NCBI GenBank assembly: GCA_025331125.1
Contig: JAOALB010000074.1
Location: 53,924 to 117,923, forward strand
Reading direction: 5' to 3'
Source of the DNA: Mycogone perniciosa
Taxonomy: Eukaryota > Ascomycota > Sordariomycetes > Hypocreales > Hypocreaceae
Length of the DNA stretch: 64,000 nt
Under the pieces are notes generated by a model that was given only the letters and a program-made list of their open reading frames with translations, was not told the DNA's origin and searched no databases. The position numbers and the translations under genes are program-made. Of this stretch, positions 1 to 11,990 are shown one piece after another; the stretch's first letter is position 1, and the number at the start of each line of letters is the position of its first letter.

Positions 1-57
1 TCGCACCCAGTTAGCCAAGCTTGGGGGGGAGACCATGGAGTTTGGGAATAGACCTAC

Positions 58-316
58 AGCTAATACTCGCAGCAACGATGTCTTGCCGGCATTCTGTAAG
101 CCGACCATAGTCACCTCCATCTCCATCGCCCTACGATCGCCGGTCAGAACACCAAGCACACGCTCCGAACGGGCGGGTAACAAGACTCAAAGCAGCGGGG
201 ATTTATTACAAGCATCAAGCTCAGTGTATGCCCCGCCTCTGATCCTTGTTGAGCAAGACCACTCACCAAAACGTCCGTAACAACCAATCGTACACCTTCC
301 GAAATAGCCCAGCCAT
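58..316 (-). CDS. arl8: ARL8-type Arf-like small GTPase, 5' part only
   Basis: The first 41 codons of an Arf-like GTPase of the ARL8 group, which in other eukaryotes acts on lysosome/vacuole and vesicle positioning. Exon 1 (316-267) encodes MAGLFRKVYDWLLRTF, the amphipathic N-terminal helix, and ends in a GTGAGT donor. A 136-nt intron follows. Exon 2 (130-58) continues AMEMEVTMVGLQNAGKTSLL with the P-loop GLQNAGKT, ending RVLA before a GTAGGT donor at 57-56. The rest (switch I, DxGGQ switch II, NKxD) should lie left of the window. ARL8 proteins lack the N-terminal myristoylated Gly2 of Arf and have Ala or Leu there; here residue 2 is Ala, which fits. The reading frame is continuous across the splice. 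The gene is transcribed away from RPA135, with 3.1 kb between the two starts. Identity is well supported by the P-loop context; the full structure cannot be seen. Confidence 0.86.
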
Positions 317-3300
317 GTTCAGAGTCGTGGTTCGAGACGTCGGTTGGAGTTGGGATATGGGCGCGGCGGAAAGGACGGCGGAAAGGACGACCGGCAGACG
401 GCGTCGTCGAAGATCTATACCGGTGGTACGAAGGGCGGGTCAATCGTCGTGGCGTCTTGGGGATGTCGCGCAGCAGCGACAACGTTGGTCGGTTTAATCC
501 GAATGGCGATTTGAAGGAGCGGCGGGTAGGTTCATAAAGCGATCGAATAATTTTGTCAACAACGGGGCGATGATCGTACGAGCGAAGGAATCTCCGCTTG
601 GCCTACGGAGGGATATTCCGAATCGAGCAACGGCGGAGGCCGGGGCGTAGGTGTGAAGTAAGTGACTGTGCGGCTGTATTGGTAAGCCTGATGCGGGACC
701 ACTCGACTGTATCGATGCGACGATGGTGCTCAGCATGAGATGGGAGAGGGAGGGGATGCGGAGGACGAAATGCGATCGAGCAACGACCTGGCCAGAGTGA
801 CGGAGGGCCCTGGGGTGACGCCTGGGCGGCGGAAGCACCAAAGGAACCCCACCTGGAACGGCCGAGCGAGGCAGATGGATAGATAGCGGGAAGGCGGGTA
901 TCGGAGCACAAGCAAGCTTTGGGAGCTGGGCTGCTGGGGAGGCAAGCAAGCTAACCTGTAGACTTCAACGAGAGCGTAGATGGCAAACTCGTTCGTACAA
1001 GGCCAGACACAGTCCAGAAAATAATAGCAGCTATGCCGAGCTGTCCTGGAGCTTGATCGGTCAGTGGAGTGGAATACTCGACATCTGTCGCAACGAAAAA
1101 TGACAAATTACCTTGGACACAGCCCTGGCAGAGGCAGCCTACTACAGCTCGTCGCCCGTTGTCGTAGTACCAAGGTACGGAGTAACGTGCGTGCGTAGCT
1201 CCGGGACGCCGAATGGAAGCGGGTATGCTGTGTTTGTCAAGTCACCAGACCTCCGGTGCAAAATATGGCGTTTCAGTCGTTTGTCCAGGCTAGGCAGATC
1301 ATGAGCCGGGGGTGTTGGCTCGACGTCAGGATGTGCGCGCACCTAGGCAGGGGCCTGCTCGTGCTGTGATGCAAGCGGAGGTGTATCGTTGGATCGGGCC
1401 TCTGGGACAGCACACCTGATGACAGGAGAATGGAGGTCTTGTGGTGGTGATTATCGGTGATGAGCTGCAGTAGTGCAGTTATGTATGGTCAAAGTATGTA
1501 CAAGTACTTCGTACGTGCGCAAGCGGCAGCAGTTGTACTCGTACTGCAGGGTCTTGACTGAAGATTGTCCCCAGTCAAGCCTTTGCGATGTCTCGCTTTA
1601 GCACATACCTACCTGCAGAGGAGGAACAGACAGCGGACGGACCCGACGGCAGATACTGTTTGTACCTTGAGATACTGTTTGTACCTTGAGATATGGGCTT
1701 TCCAGTCTCCGTTCAGCGGAGGCGCAGAGCACAACCGTCTATTCGCTCGATGCGCGATGTCGCTGCTGTTGAGGAGCAGTCGTACATCACCACTCCTAAG
1801 CTGCCCGGCGTGTGTGTGATGACCACGAGGGGGTCCTTTCGCTTGTCTTTCTTGCTTTTCTAGTACGTACTCGTAGTACTTCGTAGTACTCCGTACTACT
1901 GGAAACAATAGTATGCTACTATGTACTTCCTTGCAGGGGCCTTGCCGTTGACCCTGATCTCGTCGATCTTGGGACAAGGGAGGGTGTGTGAACGATCCCA
2001 GTTTGGAATTCCAGCGCCTAGATGGAGCAACTCAACGTCAAGCAGTCAAGCAAGCTCCAGCAGCAACGGAACAGAAGGGCGGGAGCTAATCGAAGCCGCT
2101 GTAGAGAGAAATTCGGTCACAGATGTCGGAAATGCAGGATGCAGAAACAGAAGCAATGTCGCAAACGGCTGGCGTTTATAAACAGCAGCAGAAAACGCTG
2201 GTGAGAGGGGCAGTGGGCATCAAAGAGACAAATGTGGGAGGTCAAACGTTCAAGAAGCCTCTAGTCCACTGTACAGGTACTAATAGGCGCCAACCTGGTC
2301 CCAGTACGGAGTACCTACTATTTGGTAGGCAAACAGAAGGTCCGGCGCTTCACCACTGACTAGTAGTAGTATTGCGATCAAAACAGATAATTCAAAACAT
2401 GGGAATCTATCAACGAAATCGGGTTTTGCCGATGAGCACAATGATGGAATGCCCCAGAGAGTCTAAAATATTATCTCGTCCATATTCAGCGTCAGTTCAT
2501 GCGCTACAGCGGGTCAAGGCTGCAGCAACTTCGTTCCTCGTGCTGGAAGACCAACATGGTTGGCGGTTGGCGGACTAGGCCTGCGACCTAGCCGTCAGTC
2601 ACGGGCCTCATAATGGGCCTCTTGAATCTCGTGCTTTGCTTAGATGAACGAAGTGGACATGGGAATGCAGCCGACAGGTGGTTTCAACGAGAACAAGTCG
2701 ACCGCGTAACGAATATGGAGCACCAAAGGCTGGCCGGTCCAGGAATAGGCGAACCGGATCATCGCCAGCGCTTGGAGAACTCATGTCCTCCTTGGATGAT
2801 AGTACGGGGTTCAACCTGTCAGTTCGTGCTCCTAGATGGAGCGTGCTGGGCAACCTTGACAGCGGCCACCAAAACCGGCCATGTTCATCACAAACAACAG
2901 GAAGACCTCGTGATAGCGGAGGCTCATCACAGCGGCTTCTGCAGCACGTCAGCCCTCTCACCGCTTTCTTCTCTGTCACTATGAGCATCCATGATGAGCA
3001 TCCATGCTCGTAAGGTCTCCTCCATGGCTTTTATGTGACGAAAGTGCCGGTTGGTCGTCCGAAAGGCTGATATGTACGGAGTACCTTATGTTCAGAGGAG
3101 TCTGAGGAGTAGTACAGCCACGAGCACAGCCACAGCCTCAGCCACAAACATACCCCACCACTGCTATCGATAATGGATCCACTCATGTGACCCGACCTTA
3201 TCGGTTGGAACTTTTTTTTTCTTCCCAGTGATACCAAGCTTGCTGCGTGGGTGAAATACTCTGCGGATAGTCTCAAGTTGCAATTGCTCGGGATAGGCAA

Positions 3301-3467
3301 TTCAACACCCCTCCGGCCTGAAATAAGCTGTTTCCTACTCGGTAAACTTCCATTGATGATTTAGGAATCCCTATCCCTGCCATACTTTGCAACCCTCTAT
3401 CCTACACAGCTACAACTTGGCGCAAAACTAGGTGTTTCAGCGCTCTGCTGCCACCTCCTCCAACATC
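317..3467. other. Intergenic region between ARL8 and RPA135
   Basis: This is a divergent intergenic region of 3.1 kb. Open frames of up to 151 codons exist on both strands but overlap each other and show no family motif, so I call none. It contains copies of the dispersed TACGGAGTA/TACTCCGTA motif (near 1174, 1887, 2303, 3073) and an exact 19-bp tandem duplication at 1651-1688. The last 150 bases before RPA135 are pyrimidine-rich and probably hold its leader. Confidence 0.6.
1651..1688. repeat. Two-copy 19-bp tandem repeat
   Basis: The unit AGATACTGTTTGTACCTTG occurs twice in exact head-to-tail copies, followed by the first five bases of a third. It lies in non-coding DNA and looks like a recent slippage or duplication. 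Confidence 0.9.
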
Positions 3468-6400
3468 ATGGCGCCGTCGGCCACAAGCACCGAATGGAAC
3501 CATCAGTTCGATACCCTCCGTCGCCAGGCTCTGTTCCAAAATCCCCCAAAGGATCATACCGCCTATCCTGCTCTTCAGTTGGCTGTCAACCCCCACATTG
3601 AGTCCTTCAACGCTGTCTTCCGCGACGATGGAAAGCCTGGTCTGTTGTCGCATGGCGTGGCCGACATTGGCGCCAAGGTGTTTCTCGATGGCAATGATCG
3701 CAGCGGCCCCGAGGGCAGGAACCGCCTCAGTGTGAAGATCAAGGAGGTGTTCCTTCACAAACCACAGGTGCCGCCCTCCAACAAGATGGCTGTCAACCGG
3801 GAGATCTTCCCTGCGGAGTGCAGAGAGCGGCACTCCACATACAGAGGGAAGCTTTCGGCTACCTTTGAATACAGCATTAATGGGGGTGACGCCATTGAGT
3901 TTGTTCGCGAATTGGGCCAGGTCCCTATCATGATTAAGGTATGAGAACCACCGTTTCAGCCAGGAAGCGCGACTCACAGATGGCAATGTACAGTCAAACC
4001 GATGCCACCTCGAGAATAATTCACCCGCATTGTTGGTGAAGCGCAAGGAAGAGTCCGAGGAGCTCGGTGGCTACTTCGTCGTCAACGGTATCGAAAAGGT
4101 TATCCGACTGCTACAAGTAAACAAGAGAAACTTCCCTATGGCTATTAACCGCCCGAGTTTCACGAATCGAGGCCCGGGATATACTTCGTATGGTATCATC
4201 CTTCGGTCTGTACGACCAGATGAAACCTCCCAGACCAATGTGCTGCACTACTTAAAGGACGGAAATGTCACTTTCCGGTTTTCATGGCGGAAAAACGAAT
4301 ATCTCATCCCCGTTGTGATGATTCTCAAAGCATTGGTGGAGACGAACGATCGAGAAATCTTTGAGGGCTTGATTGGCCCCATGGGTTCCCAGTCGACTAA
4401 GAACACCTTCCTTACGGATCGAGTGGAGTTGCTGCTACGAACATACAAGGCTTATGGCCTCTACAGCAAATCGCAAACTCGTGCCTATTTGGGTTCAAAG
4501 TTCAGGGTCGTCTTGGGAGTGTCTGAAACCATGTCAGACTATGATGTGGGAACAGAGTTCTTGCGAAGGATCGCCCTCGTCCACCTGGGTAACGTTGATG
4601 TGACCGAAGAGCAGGATAACGACAAGTTCCGCATGCTCCTATTCATGGTCCGCAAGCTTTATGCCTTGGCCGCCAGTGAATGCGCCGTTGACAACCCCGA
4701 TGCCATCCAGAACCAAGAAATCTTGCTTGGTGGTTTCCTGTACGGCCAGATCCTGAAAGAAAGACTCGATGAATTTCTCAGTGTGGGTGTCCGCGCTGCC
4801 TTGCGAGATTATATCAGGAGGCATCCTGCGGCTACCTTTATGTCTGATGAATTCCGTAAAGAATTCCCTGCTGCCATTTTCAGAAAAGCCAACGAGAACG
4901 TCGGAAATGCCCTTGAATATTTCTTGTCTACAGGCAACTTGCAGAGCCCTTCAGGATTAGACTTGCAACAAACGGCAGGCTTCACTGTCGTAGCTGAAAA
5001 GCTCAACTTTTTGCGATTCATCAGCCATTTCAGAATGGTTCACCGTGGTGCTTTCTTCGCCCAGCTGAAGACGACGACGGTGCGAAAACTGCTTCCGGAG
5101 TCCTGGGGCTTTATGTGCCCTGTCCATACCCCTGATGGTTCTCCTTGCGGTTTGCTGAATCATATGGCGCATAAATGCAAGATTATGACTGAGCACATTG
5201 ACGTCTCGAAAATCCCTGCACTGGCGGCTGAGCTGGGTGCCGTTGAAACTTCATCGGCATCCACCGAGGAAAGTGTCGTGGTCATGTTGGACGGCAAGAT
5301 CGTTGGATGGTCTACCCCGAAAGAGTCTCTCCGAATAGCAGACTGCTTCCGATATTGGAAAGTTGAGGGTTCGCATGGTGTACCCTTGCAGTTGGAGATT
5401 GGGTATGTCCCTTCTTCGAGGGCTGGCTCGTATCCCGGCATCTACATGTCGTCCACGCCGTCGCGAATGGTGCGGCCTGTCAAGTATTTGCCTCTGCAAA
5501 AGGAAGACTTTGTGGGCCCTTATGAGCAGCCTTACATGTCCATTGCAGTTGTCCCACAGGAGGTTGAGTCCGGCGTGTCAACACATGTTGAATTCGACCC
5601 CACCAACATGCTCTCGATTCTCGCAAACATGACACCATTTTCGGACTTCAACCAGTCTCCGCGAAACATGTACCAGTGTCAGATGGGTAAACAGACTATG
5701 GGTACGCCTGGTGCAGCGATACGGTATCGAACGGACAACAAATCGTACAGAATTCAAACTGGTCAGACCCCCATTGTCCGGGCGCCTCTTCACAACGCCT
5801 ATGGTTTTGACAACTTCCCCAACGGTATGAATGTCGTGGTTGCTGTCATTTCATACACTGGTTATGACATGGACGACGCTATGATTATCAACAAATCGGC
5901 TCACGAGAGAGGTTTTGGCCACGGTACTGTCTACAAGACAAAGAAGATTTCGTTGAAGGAGGACTCAAGAACAAGGGCCTCCAAGAGCGTGTCCAAGATG
6001 TTTGGCTTTGCCCCTCACAGCTTTGTCAGTGCATCGTACCAGGGCATGTTGGATGATGATGGTCTGCCGCACGTCGGCCGTCTTGTGCAGGAAGGTGATG
6101 TCATTTGTGCATGGCACACAGTGACACCCGATTACAATGGCAACCTGGTCAATCTGGACGGAATTACCCACTACGAGAAATACAAGGACTCTGAGACTGG
6201 CTTTATTGAGGAAGTTCGGTTGATAGGCGCTGAGACGGGCTTCGAGCCATTGCAGACAGTTTCCATCAAATTCCGGATACCCCGTTCGCCGGTTATTGGT
6301 GACAAGTTCTCGTCTCGACACGGACAGAAGGGTGTCTGCTCACAAAAATGGCCAGCTGTCGATATGCCCTTCTCCGAGACGGGCATGCAACCCGACGTCA

Positions 6401-7215
6401 TTATCAACCCGCACGCTTTCCCCTCTCGAATGACGATTGGCATGTTTGTGGAATCATTGGCTGGAAAGGCTGGTGCTCTGCACGGCCTGGCACAAGATTC
6501 TACGCCATTCAAATTCGACGAGGAGAACACGGCGGCAGACTACTTTGGCCACCAACTGATGAAAGCTGGCTTCAACTACCACGGAAATGAGCCTATGTAC
6601 TCTGGCATCACCGGAGAGGAGCTGGGCGCTGACATCTATATCGGAGTGGTCTACTACCAACGATTGCGACACATGGTTAACGACAAGTACCAGGTGCGTA
6701 CGACTGGTCCGGTGGTGCCGACTACTGGCCAGCCGATCAAGGGAAGAAAGAGAGGTGGTGGTATCCGTGTGGGAGAAATGGAGCGCGATGCCCTGTTGGC
6801 TCACGGCACAGCGTTTTTGCTGCAGGACAGATTGCTCAACTGTTCAGATTACTCCAAGTCATGGATCTGCCGTCGCTGTGGCTCCTTCTTGTCGGTACAG
6901 CCCACCGTGTCGCAATTTGCGCCTGGCAAGAAGAAGGCGCCGACTATGGTGCGATGCCGAAACTGTGCTATTAAGCTGGATGACAGCGAGGGCATTGATC
7001 TGACGGAGATCCAGGGAGAGATCTGGGAAGATGGACAAGGCAACTGCTGGGTAGGCGGCGACCAGACTACACAGGTGGTGGTCCCGGGTGCCCTCAAGTT
7101 CCTGGACGTGGAGCTGGCAGCCATGGGTGTCAAGCTGAAATACCGCATTGACAAGGCAGACGAGCCCCGAAAGGGACCGATGCGGCCTCTGAAACAGATT
7201 ACTGTAGGGGCGTAG
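3468..7215 (+). CDS. RPA135: RNA polymerase I second-largest subunit (Rpa135/RPA2)
   Basis: This is the beta-like catalytic-core subunit of RNA polymerase I, which transcribes the 35S rRNA precursor in the nucleolus. Two exons, 3468-3938 and 3994-7215, are separated by a 55-nt intron (GTATGA...GTACAG). They join in phase 0 to read IMIK-SNRCHLEN, the conserved motif at this site. The protein is 1230 residues, close to the 1203 of yeast. The family landmarks follow in order: GYDMDDAMIINKSAHERG near residue 780 (active-site region), GDKFSSRHGQKGVCS near 926, and a C-terminal zinc site of two CxxC pairs (CRRC near 1115 and CRNC about 40 residues later). The start at 3468 is the first ATG of the frame. 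An open frame on the opposite strand (3402-4046) is a shadow of exon 1. There is no sign of damage; this is a single-copy housekeeping gene. Confidence 0.97.
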
Positions 7216-8466
7216 TTGGATTTGATGTCGAGTTTGGGGAGTTTAAAGCAGTGAGACGCTAATGCTAGAGTTGCGAAGCTGGGAGTTGTATATCACTTTG
7301 ATTGATGCGTAGACAGATACATGGCATATTTAAATACATCTGACACTATCCTAGACTCTTGTGTGTTTACTACTTTTTCTAGAGACATCTTGAGCGAGGG
7401 TGGTGATGAATATCATTCTTGGAGGAGAGGCCCCTGAGCGTAGAATCTGAAGAGTCCGATAGCAGGCTTCAAACAGATACTACCTACAGTTAAATAACTA
7501 CCTGGGTGCTATTTCAGTCAAGGGCTATAGTGAATGTGCACCGGCCCGCTAAGGAGAACAGCGAGAGGGTTTCACAGACACATCACGAGTATCACACAGC
7601 GCAAGACCCAATGCACGATCCCGTGCTCTCGTGTGGGGAGAGAGCGCAGCGGTAATAAACTTCTGAGATGGAAAGAAATAGCTTTTCGTTATTAATCAGG
7701 AGTGTGTCATGCTGATCGGTCCGAGAAGAGGCTCGTGTCGTGTATCCATCCCATGTCTGATTTTCCATCAACCGCGTCTTGGGGAGATGTATCGTGTCAG
7801 TGTGAACACAGAGAGGGAAAGCTTTATTTGTCCTTGTGCTTCCACTGGTGAGTACAAGGCGAGGCAGATGTTTTTTCGCTGTCTCCTGTTTACAAGAGTG
7901 CCAAGACTGACGCAGATAGAGTGCGGTTTCTGATCAGCCGAGGCAGGAGAATTTCAGGAGAGGGAGGCAAAGAGTTATACGTTCAGTGACTTGCTGTTGG
8001 AGTTGAAGTTTAGATAAAAAGGCAGTGCATTGTTTGGTTTCGGTATATGTACCTCGGAACTGCCTTGGTCAGCTGGTTGCCAGCTATTCTTTCCTCCTCC
8101 CAGTCGGCTTCGATTTTTTCCCCTTCTTCTTCTTCTCCTTCTTCTTCTTCCATACACCACCAATTGGCCTGATACATCACAGGGGGGGAATTGGGCTGAC
8201 ATTCTTTTCGGGCCCTCCATCTTCTTCGGTTGTTTGTTGGTACCTTTTCTTCTTGCAGTTCGGGCTCATTGGGTGAGCTGGCAGGCAGTTACTGCTGCTG
8301 CTGCTGCTGCTGCTACAACATCCATTCTTAATCGCAATCGCAATCGTTGGATCCCACAAACTACCGACTGTCAAACACCTTTCCTGCAGCTGCCCTATGC
8401 ATGAGAGCATTGAATCGAACTGTCAGCCGTTTCGCATCAGCCGATATCCCTCAGGCACCGCTCAAC
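7216..8466. other. Intergenic region upstream of the tyrosinase gene
   Basis: This 1.25-kb interval is without a supported gene. The first few hundred bases are probably the RPA135 3' end. The distal part has a CTT-rich pyrimidine tract (about 8114-8150) and a CTG triplet run at about 8292-8315, consistent with a tyrosinase leader. An in-frame ATG at 8401 would lengthen tyrosinase by 22 residues but would bury its signal peptide. Confidence 0.5.
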
Positions 8467-10534
8467 ATGCGCCTCTTTCTCCTCCTGGGCTGGGCCTTGG
8501 GCTCGCTTTTCTCTCTCATCGCGGCCCAAGACTACGACTTTGGTGTCGACATTGTGGCACTTACTCGTCGACAAGACCCCAAGGCGCCGATCGTTGTTGG
8601 TCGACTCCCATTCGCTTCAAATGGAAGTATACCCCTGAGACCCGAGATTCGCGACATGAAATCGGACAAGTACAGGTGGGATTTGTTCATCCTGGCACTG
8701 AGTATGTTTCAGTCTGTCAGTCAGGATGATCCCCTGTCGTATTACCAGATTGCTGGTGAGTGAGACCCTGTGAACCTACTCACTCTTGCAGAGCTGATGC
8801 TTTGGGTCAGGCATACACGGCGTACCGTTCGTGACGTGGAACGGGGTTGGACCAGCCGAGGGAGCGGGCCAGTCAGGATATTGCCCACATAGTTCAGTCT
8901 TGTTTCCAACGTGGCACCGACCATACTTGGCCTTGTACGAGGTAAGTCACTCGTGTTCCAAGCACCTTGGGTGAATCTCAACATCCTAACACTTACCCCA
9001 GCAAGAATTACACAAACTTGCCAACGCCATCGCTCGCATGTACTCAAACACAACCGAACGCCAGCTCTACCAACAAGCAGCCTCAGACTTTCGCATCCCC
9101 TATTGGGACTGGGCTTCCCCTGCACCCCCTGGCGAAAATCACTTCCCAGATGTCTTCTGGGCCTCGTCGTTAACCCAATACGGGCCCAACGGTGTTCAAG
9201 TAATCCGAAACCCTCTGTACTCGTATGCGTTTCACCCATTGGATGAAGAGGCCTTCATCTGGGACCCGGTACGTACACCTCTATGAAACATGGCTAGTTG
9301 CTGACTCGTCAGGTAGCTTAAGCAATGGAACGAGACCAAACGAGCCCCGAACACCAGTATTAGCATTGAGTCGCCACCTTCAATGAACGATCGAGTCAAT
9401 ACTGCTTTGTTGTCTAAGCTACCCGAGATCCAACAGCGGCTCTACATTTTGTTTTCTAGTTATCATGAATTCAATTCGTTCAGCAACAAGGCATGGGCGG
9501 CTTCTCAAAATCTATCGAACTTGGACTCGATCGAAGCTATTCATGACATCATTCACATATATGGTGGGTCTAGAGGCCACATGACATATGTTCCGCTGTC
9601 TGCGTTTGATCCTCTCTTCTTCCTGCATCATGCTACGATTGATAGGTTGATAGCAATGTGGCAGCTTCTCAACCCATCAGCGTGGATCTCGCCCATGGCC
9701 TCAGGAGAGACGACCTATACGGCTCTAAAGGGTACAATCCAGAACTCAAGCACTCCACTTACCCCATTCCTGTCGTCCGCGGATGGTAAATTCTGGGACT
9801 CAGACATGTCCAGAACCACCGAGGTCTTTGGTTATGCATATGCAGATACCATGACAACATTCAACGATGGCCAGAACCCACGAGCAAAACTCATCAGAAA
9901 GATAAATAACTGGCTTGGAGGATCAAGCCCCATAGGACTCAGGTCCAAGGCACGATTCCAAAAGTGGCGCCCTCAGGAAATAGGTCAGGCATGGGGGGGT
10001 GATTTTGAGTTTAAGGGCTTTAAACCTAATATCAAGATAGATGCCAAGGATCCACCAGTCTCAGCAATCATCAAGAACAACTTATACACAGAGTGGATGG
10101 CAAGCGTATATGTTAATCACGGGGCTCTAGGGGGGTCGTTCACAGTTCATTTCTTCATCGGTGAGCCTCCCGAAAACGACCATGAATGGGACGCAGCACG
10201 AAATCTGGCTGGATCTGTGGGCATCTTTGGAATGAACATGGGAGGAAGGGGTACCCCCCACTCCAAGATATCGGGGGCCATACCTTTGACGACGGCCTTG
10301 ATGAAGCTCGTTGCAACTCGGGTCATTCCAGATTTAGCCTCGGATTCAGTGGTACCATTCTTACAGAAGGCTCTGCAATTCCGCGTCGTCGACATTGAGG
10401 ACCGTGTAGTAGACCCGGAGCTTGTGGCTGGGCTTTACATCGGAATCAGCAGCACAGAAGTGCGAGTTCCAGACAGTGATTTGGAATTGCCCAACTGGGG
10501 GGAACCAGTGACGAGACTCACGATATGGGAGTAG
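8467..10534 (+). CDS. Secreted tyrosinase (type-3 copper monophenol oxidase)
   Basis: Four exons (8467-8755, 8811-8941, 9002-9268, 9317-10534) encode 634 residues. Tyrosinases oxidise monophenols and o-diphenols to quinones, feeding melanin-like polymers. The N-terminus, MRLFLLLGWALGSLFSLIAAQ, is a clear signal peptide, so the protein is probably secreted. Copper site A is H99, H123 and H132, the latter in LFPTWHRPYLALYE. C121-P-H123 matches the Cys-X-His thioether motif known from Neurospora-type enzymes. IPYWDW follows in exon 3. Copper site B is H305, H309 and H334 (IHDIIH, then FDPLFFLHHATIDR). The C-terminal 250 residues match the size of the lid/tail domain that is cleaved for activation in fungal tyrosinases. 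The frame is exact over all three introns; the third acceptor (TAG at 9314-9316) was chosen because the adjacent AG gives a stop. Substrate and colour product cannot be told from sequence. Confidence 0.95.
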
Positions 10535-10973
10535 CCAGAGATTGTCACAGCACTCAAATTGGTGGAATGGCTGCAACTCATCTCTATTACTACGATTTCA
10601 TGTTTTGCCTTCTTACTAATGTCGTGTATCTTCTTTACTTGTTGGCAGGAATGAGGTAATTTGGAAGGAAGTTAGCTTATTCAACCCCAGGTCAGGGTGA
10701 GCTGGTTGTGGCCACCAATGGTAATGTCTTGTGTTGAATCTATTCATTGACAGATAGATCATCATTTTAACTTGCTAGTTTTTGCGAGGCAGGTGCTCCG
10801 TGAGAAGGGGATGTGTGGAGAAGAATGGAAGAATTTCCCGAACTCGTGAAATGGTAAGATGGATTGGGTGAGTTGGATTAAGGGGATGGGAGTGGATGTG
10901 TAACTCGACAGCTCTTCTCCTCTTACAACTCTGTGGCTCGGGTATGTCTAAACCCCTCTTTAACGTCTACTGT
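10535..10973. other. Convergent 3' region between tyrosinase and amidase genes
   Basis: This 440-bp interval lies between two converging genes and is expected to hold both 3' untranslated regions and polyadenylation sites. No open frame with family features was seen. Confidence 0.5.
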
Positions 10974-11990
10974 CTACTCATCTATGAATATTCCCAGAGG
11001 GATACTAGCTGACGCAGTCGACAACGGCAGTCCAAGATTATGAAGTATCTTTAGATTCCCCGTTATGCTAAACAGCATATAAGCTTCCTCCCTCGACAAC
11101 CCTTTCTCGGCAACAAGCCAATCTAGGATCCCGCTCACGGCCTGTTTAGCCGCTTGGCCCATGGGGTCTTCCCCGACAACGTGTGTTAGCACGCCGTGCT
11201 CGCCTTTGCCCCCGACGCTGACCATCTCGCGCACGCGCTCCGGGTTGGTTTCGTAGTGCGGAGACTGGAGCGGTGCTTTGCCCTTGATGACGGTGAGGCG
11301 GATGCGTGAGCGCATGGTGGTCTCCAGGGCGGTGCCGGTGATTTCGCCGTCGCCTTGGCAGTAATGCGCGTCGCCGAGGGCGAAGAGGGCGCCGGGAACG
11401 TTGATGGGGAGGTAGAGCTTTGCGCCTTGGCTGATGTATCGACAGTCAAAGTTACCGCCGATGTCGTTCCGCGGGTACAAAGGATGAAGATGGCCTTCTT
11501 CGGCAGCTGCGACGCCGATGGTGCCGTAGAAGGGCTGTTTGGGGATATGGATGCCCTTCTTGAAGACGGCGTATTCCGGGTGAGCCTTGAGATGGAAGGT
11601 CTTGATACGGGGACCGGGCATTTCGTCCTTGAAGAGGCCGAGACCTGGGTATATCATGGTCCAGCCCCAGTCCCCGGTGTCGAGCTCGAGGATCTCGACT
11701 TGGAGGGTATCTCCGGGCTCTGCTCCATTGATATACACGGGGCCGTTGATGTAGATGGGGCCTGCCAGTTGCTGGATGTTCTCGACATCTGACAGGTCTA
11801 TGCCTGCGAGGTCGGCGTCGGTGGAGTTGATGGTGATGTTGTTGAAGCCGGCGTCTGTGTTGTCGAAGCTGACGATTTCACCAGAGTCGATGGTGATGAG
11901 GGGTTTGTGGTCCTTGCTCCAGGAGAGGAGTTTGCTTGCATGTCCGTGTTGGACGTGATGGATGCTCTTGATGAAAGGTTGAGGACTCAT
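10974..11990 (-). CDS. Formamidase/acetamidase family (FmdA/AmdA) hydrolase
   Basis: A single exon of 338 codons encodes a protein of the FmdA/AmdA family, which hydrolyses short-chain amides such as formamide or acetamide to ammonia and the acid in the cytosol. Recognisable blocks are the N-terminal HHVQHGHASKLLSWSKDHKP, then GPIYINGAEPGDTLQVEI-like text (here with a second YINGPVYING copy), LGDAHYCQGDGEITGTALE, the family signature with conserved Asp, His and Glu, and a C-terminal SREEAYMLFS block. The length fits the compact type (about 310-340), not the roughly 410-residue fungal formamidase FmdS. The opposite strand is unusually open (145 codons at 11355-11792) because the codons are GC-ending; that frame is a shadow. 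The true substrate is unknown: formamide, acetamide or another small amide are all possible. Confidence 0.9.
   Translation of the reverse strand: MSPQPFIKSIHHVQHGHASKLLSWSKDHKPLITIDSGEIVSFDNTDAGFNNITINSTDADLAGIDLSDVENIQQLAGPIYINGPVYINGAEPGDTLQVEILELDTGDWGWTMIYPGLGLFKDEMPGPRIKTFHLKAHPEYAVFKKGIHIPKQPFYGTIGVAAAEEGHLHPLYPRNDIGGNFDCRYISQGAKLYLPINVPGALFALGDAHYCQGDGEITGTALETTMRSRIRLTVIKGKAPLQSPHYETNPERVREMVSVGGKGEHGVLTHVVGEDPMGQAAKQAVSGILDWLVAEKGLSREEAYMLFSITGNLKILHNLGLPLSTASASIPLGIFIDE

Noticed and set aside
2608..3013. Three overlapping frames of 111-126 codons on both strands
   Set aside because: All three cover the same DNA in different phases, with no conserved motif and no splice logic; probably chance.
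3402..4046. 214-codon minus-strand open frame over the start of RPA135
   Set aside because: It is a shadow of RPA135 exon 1 and the intron, with no recognisable domain.
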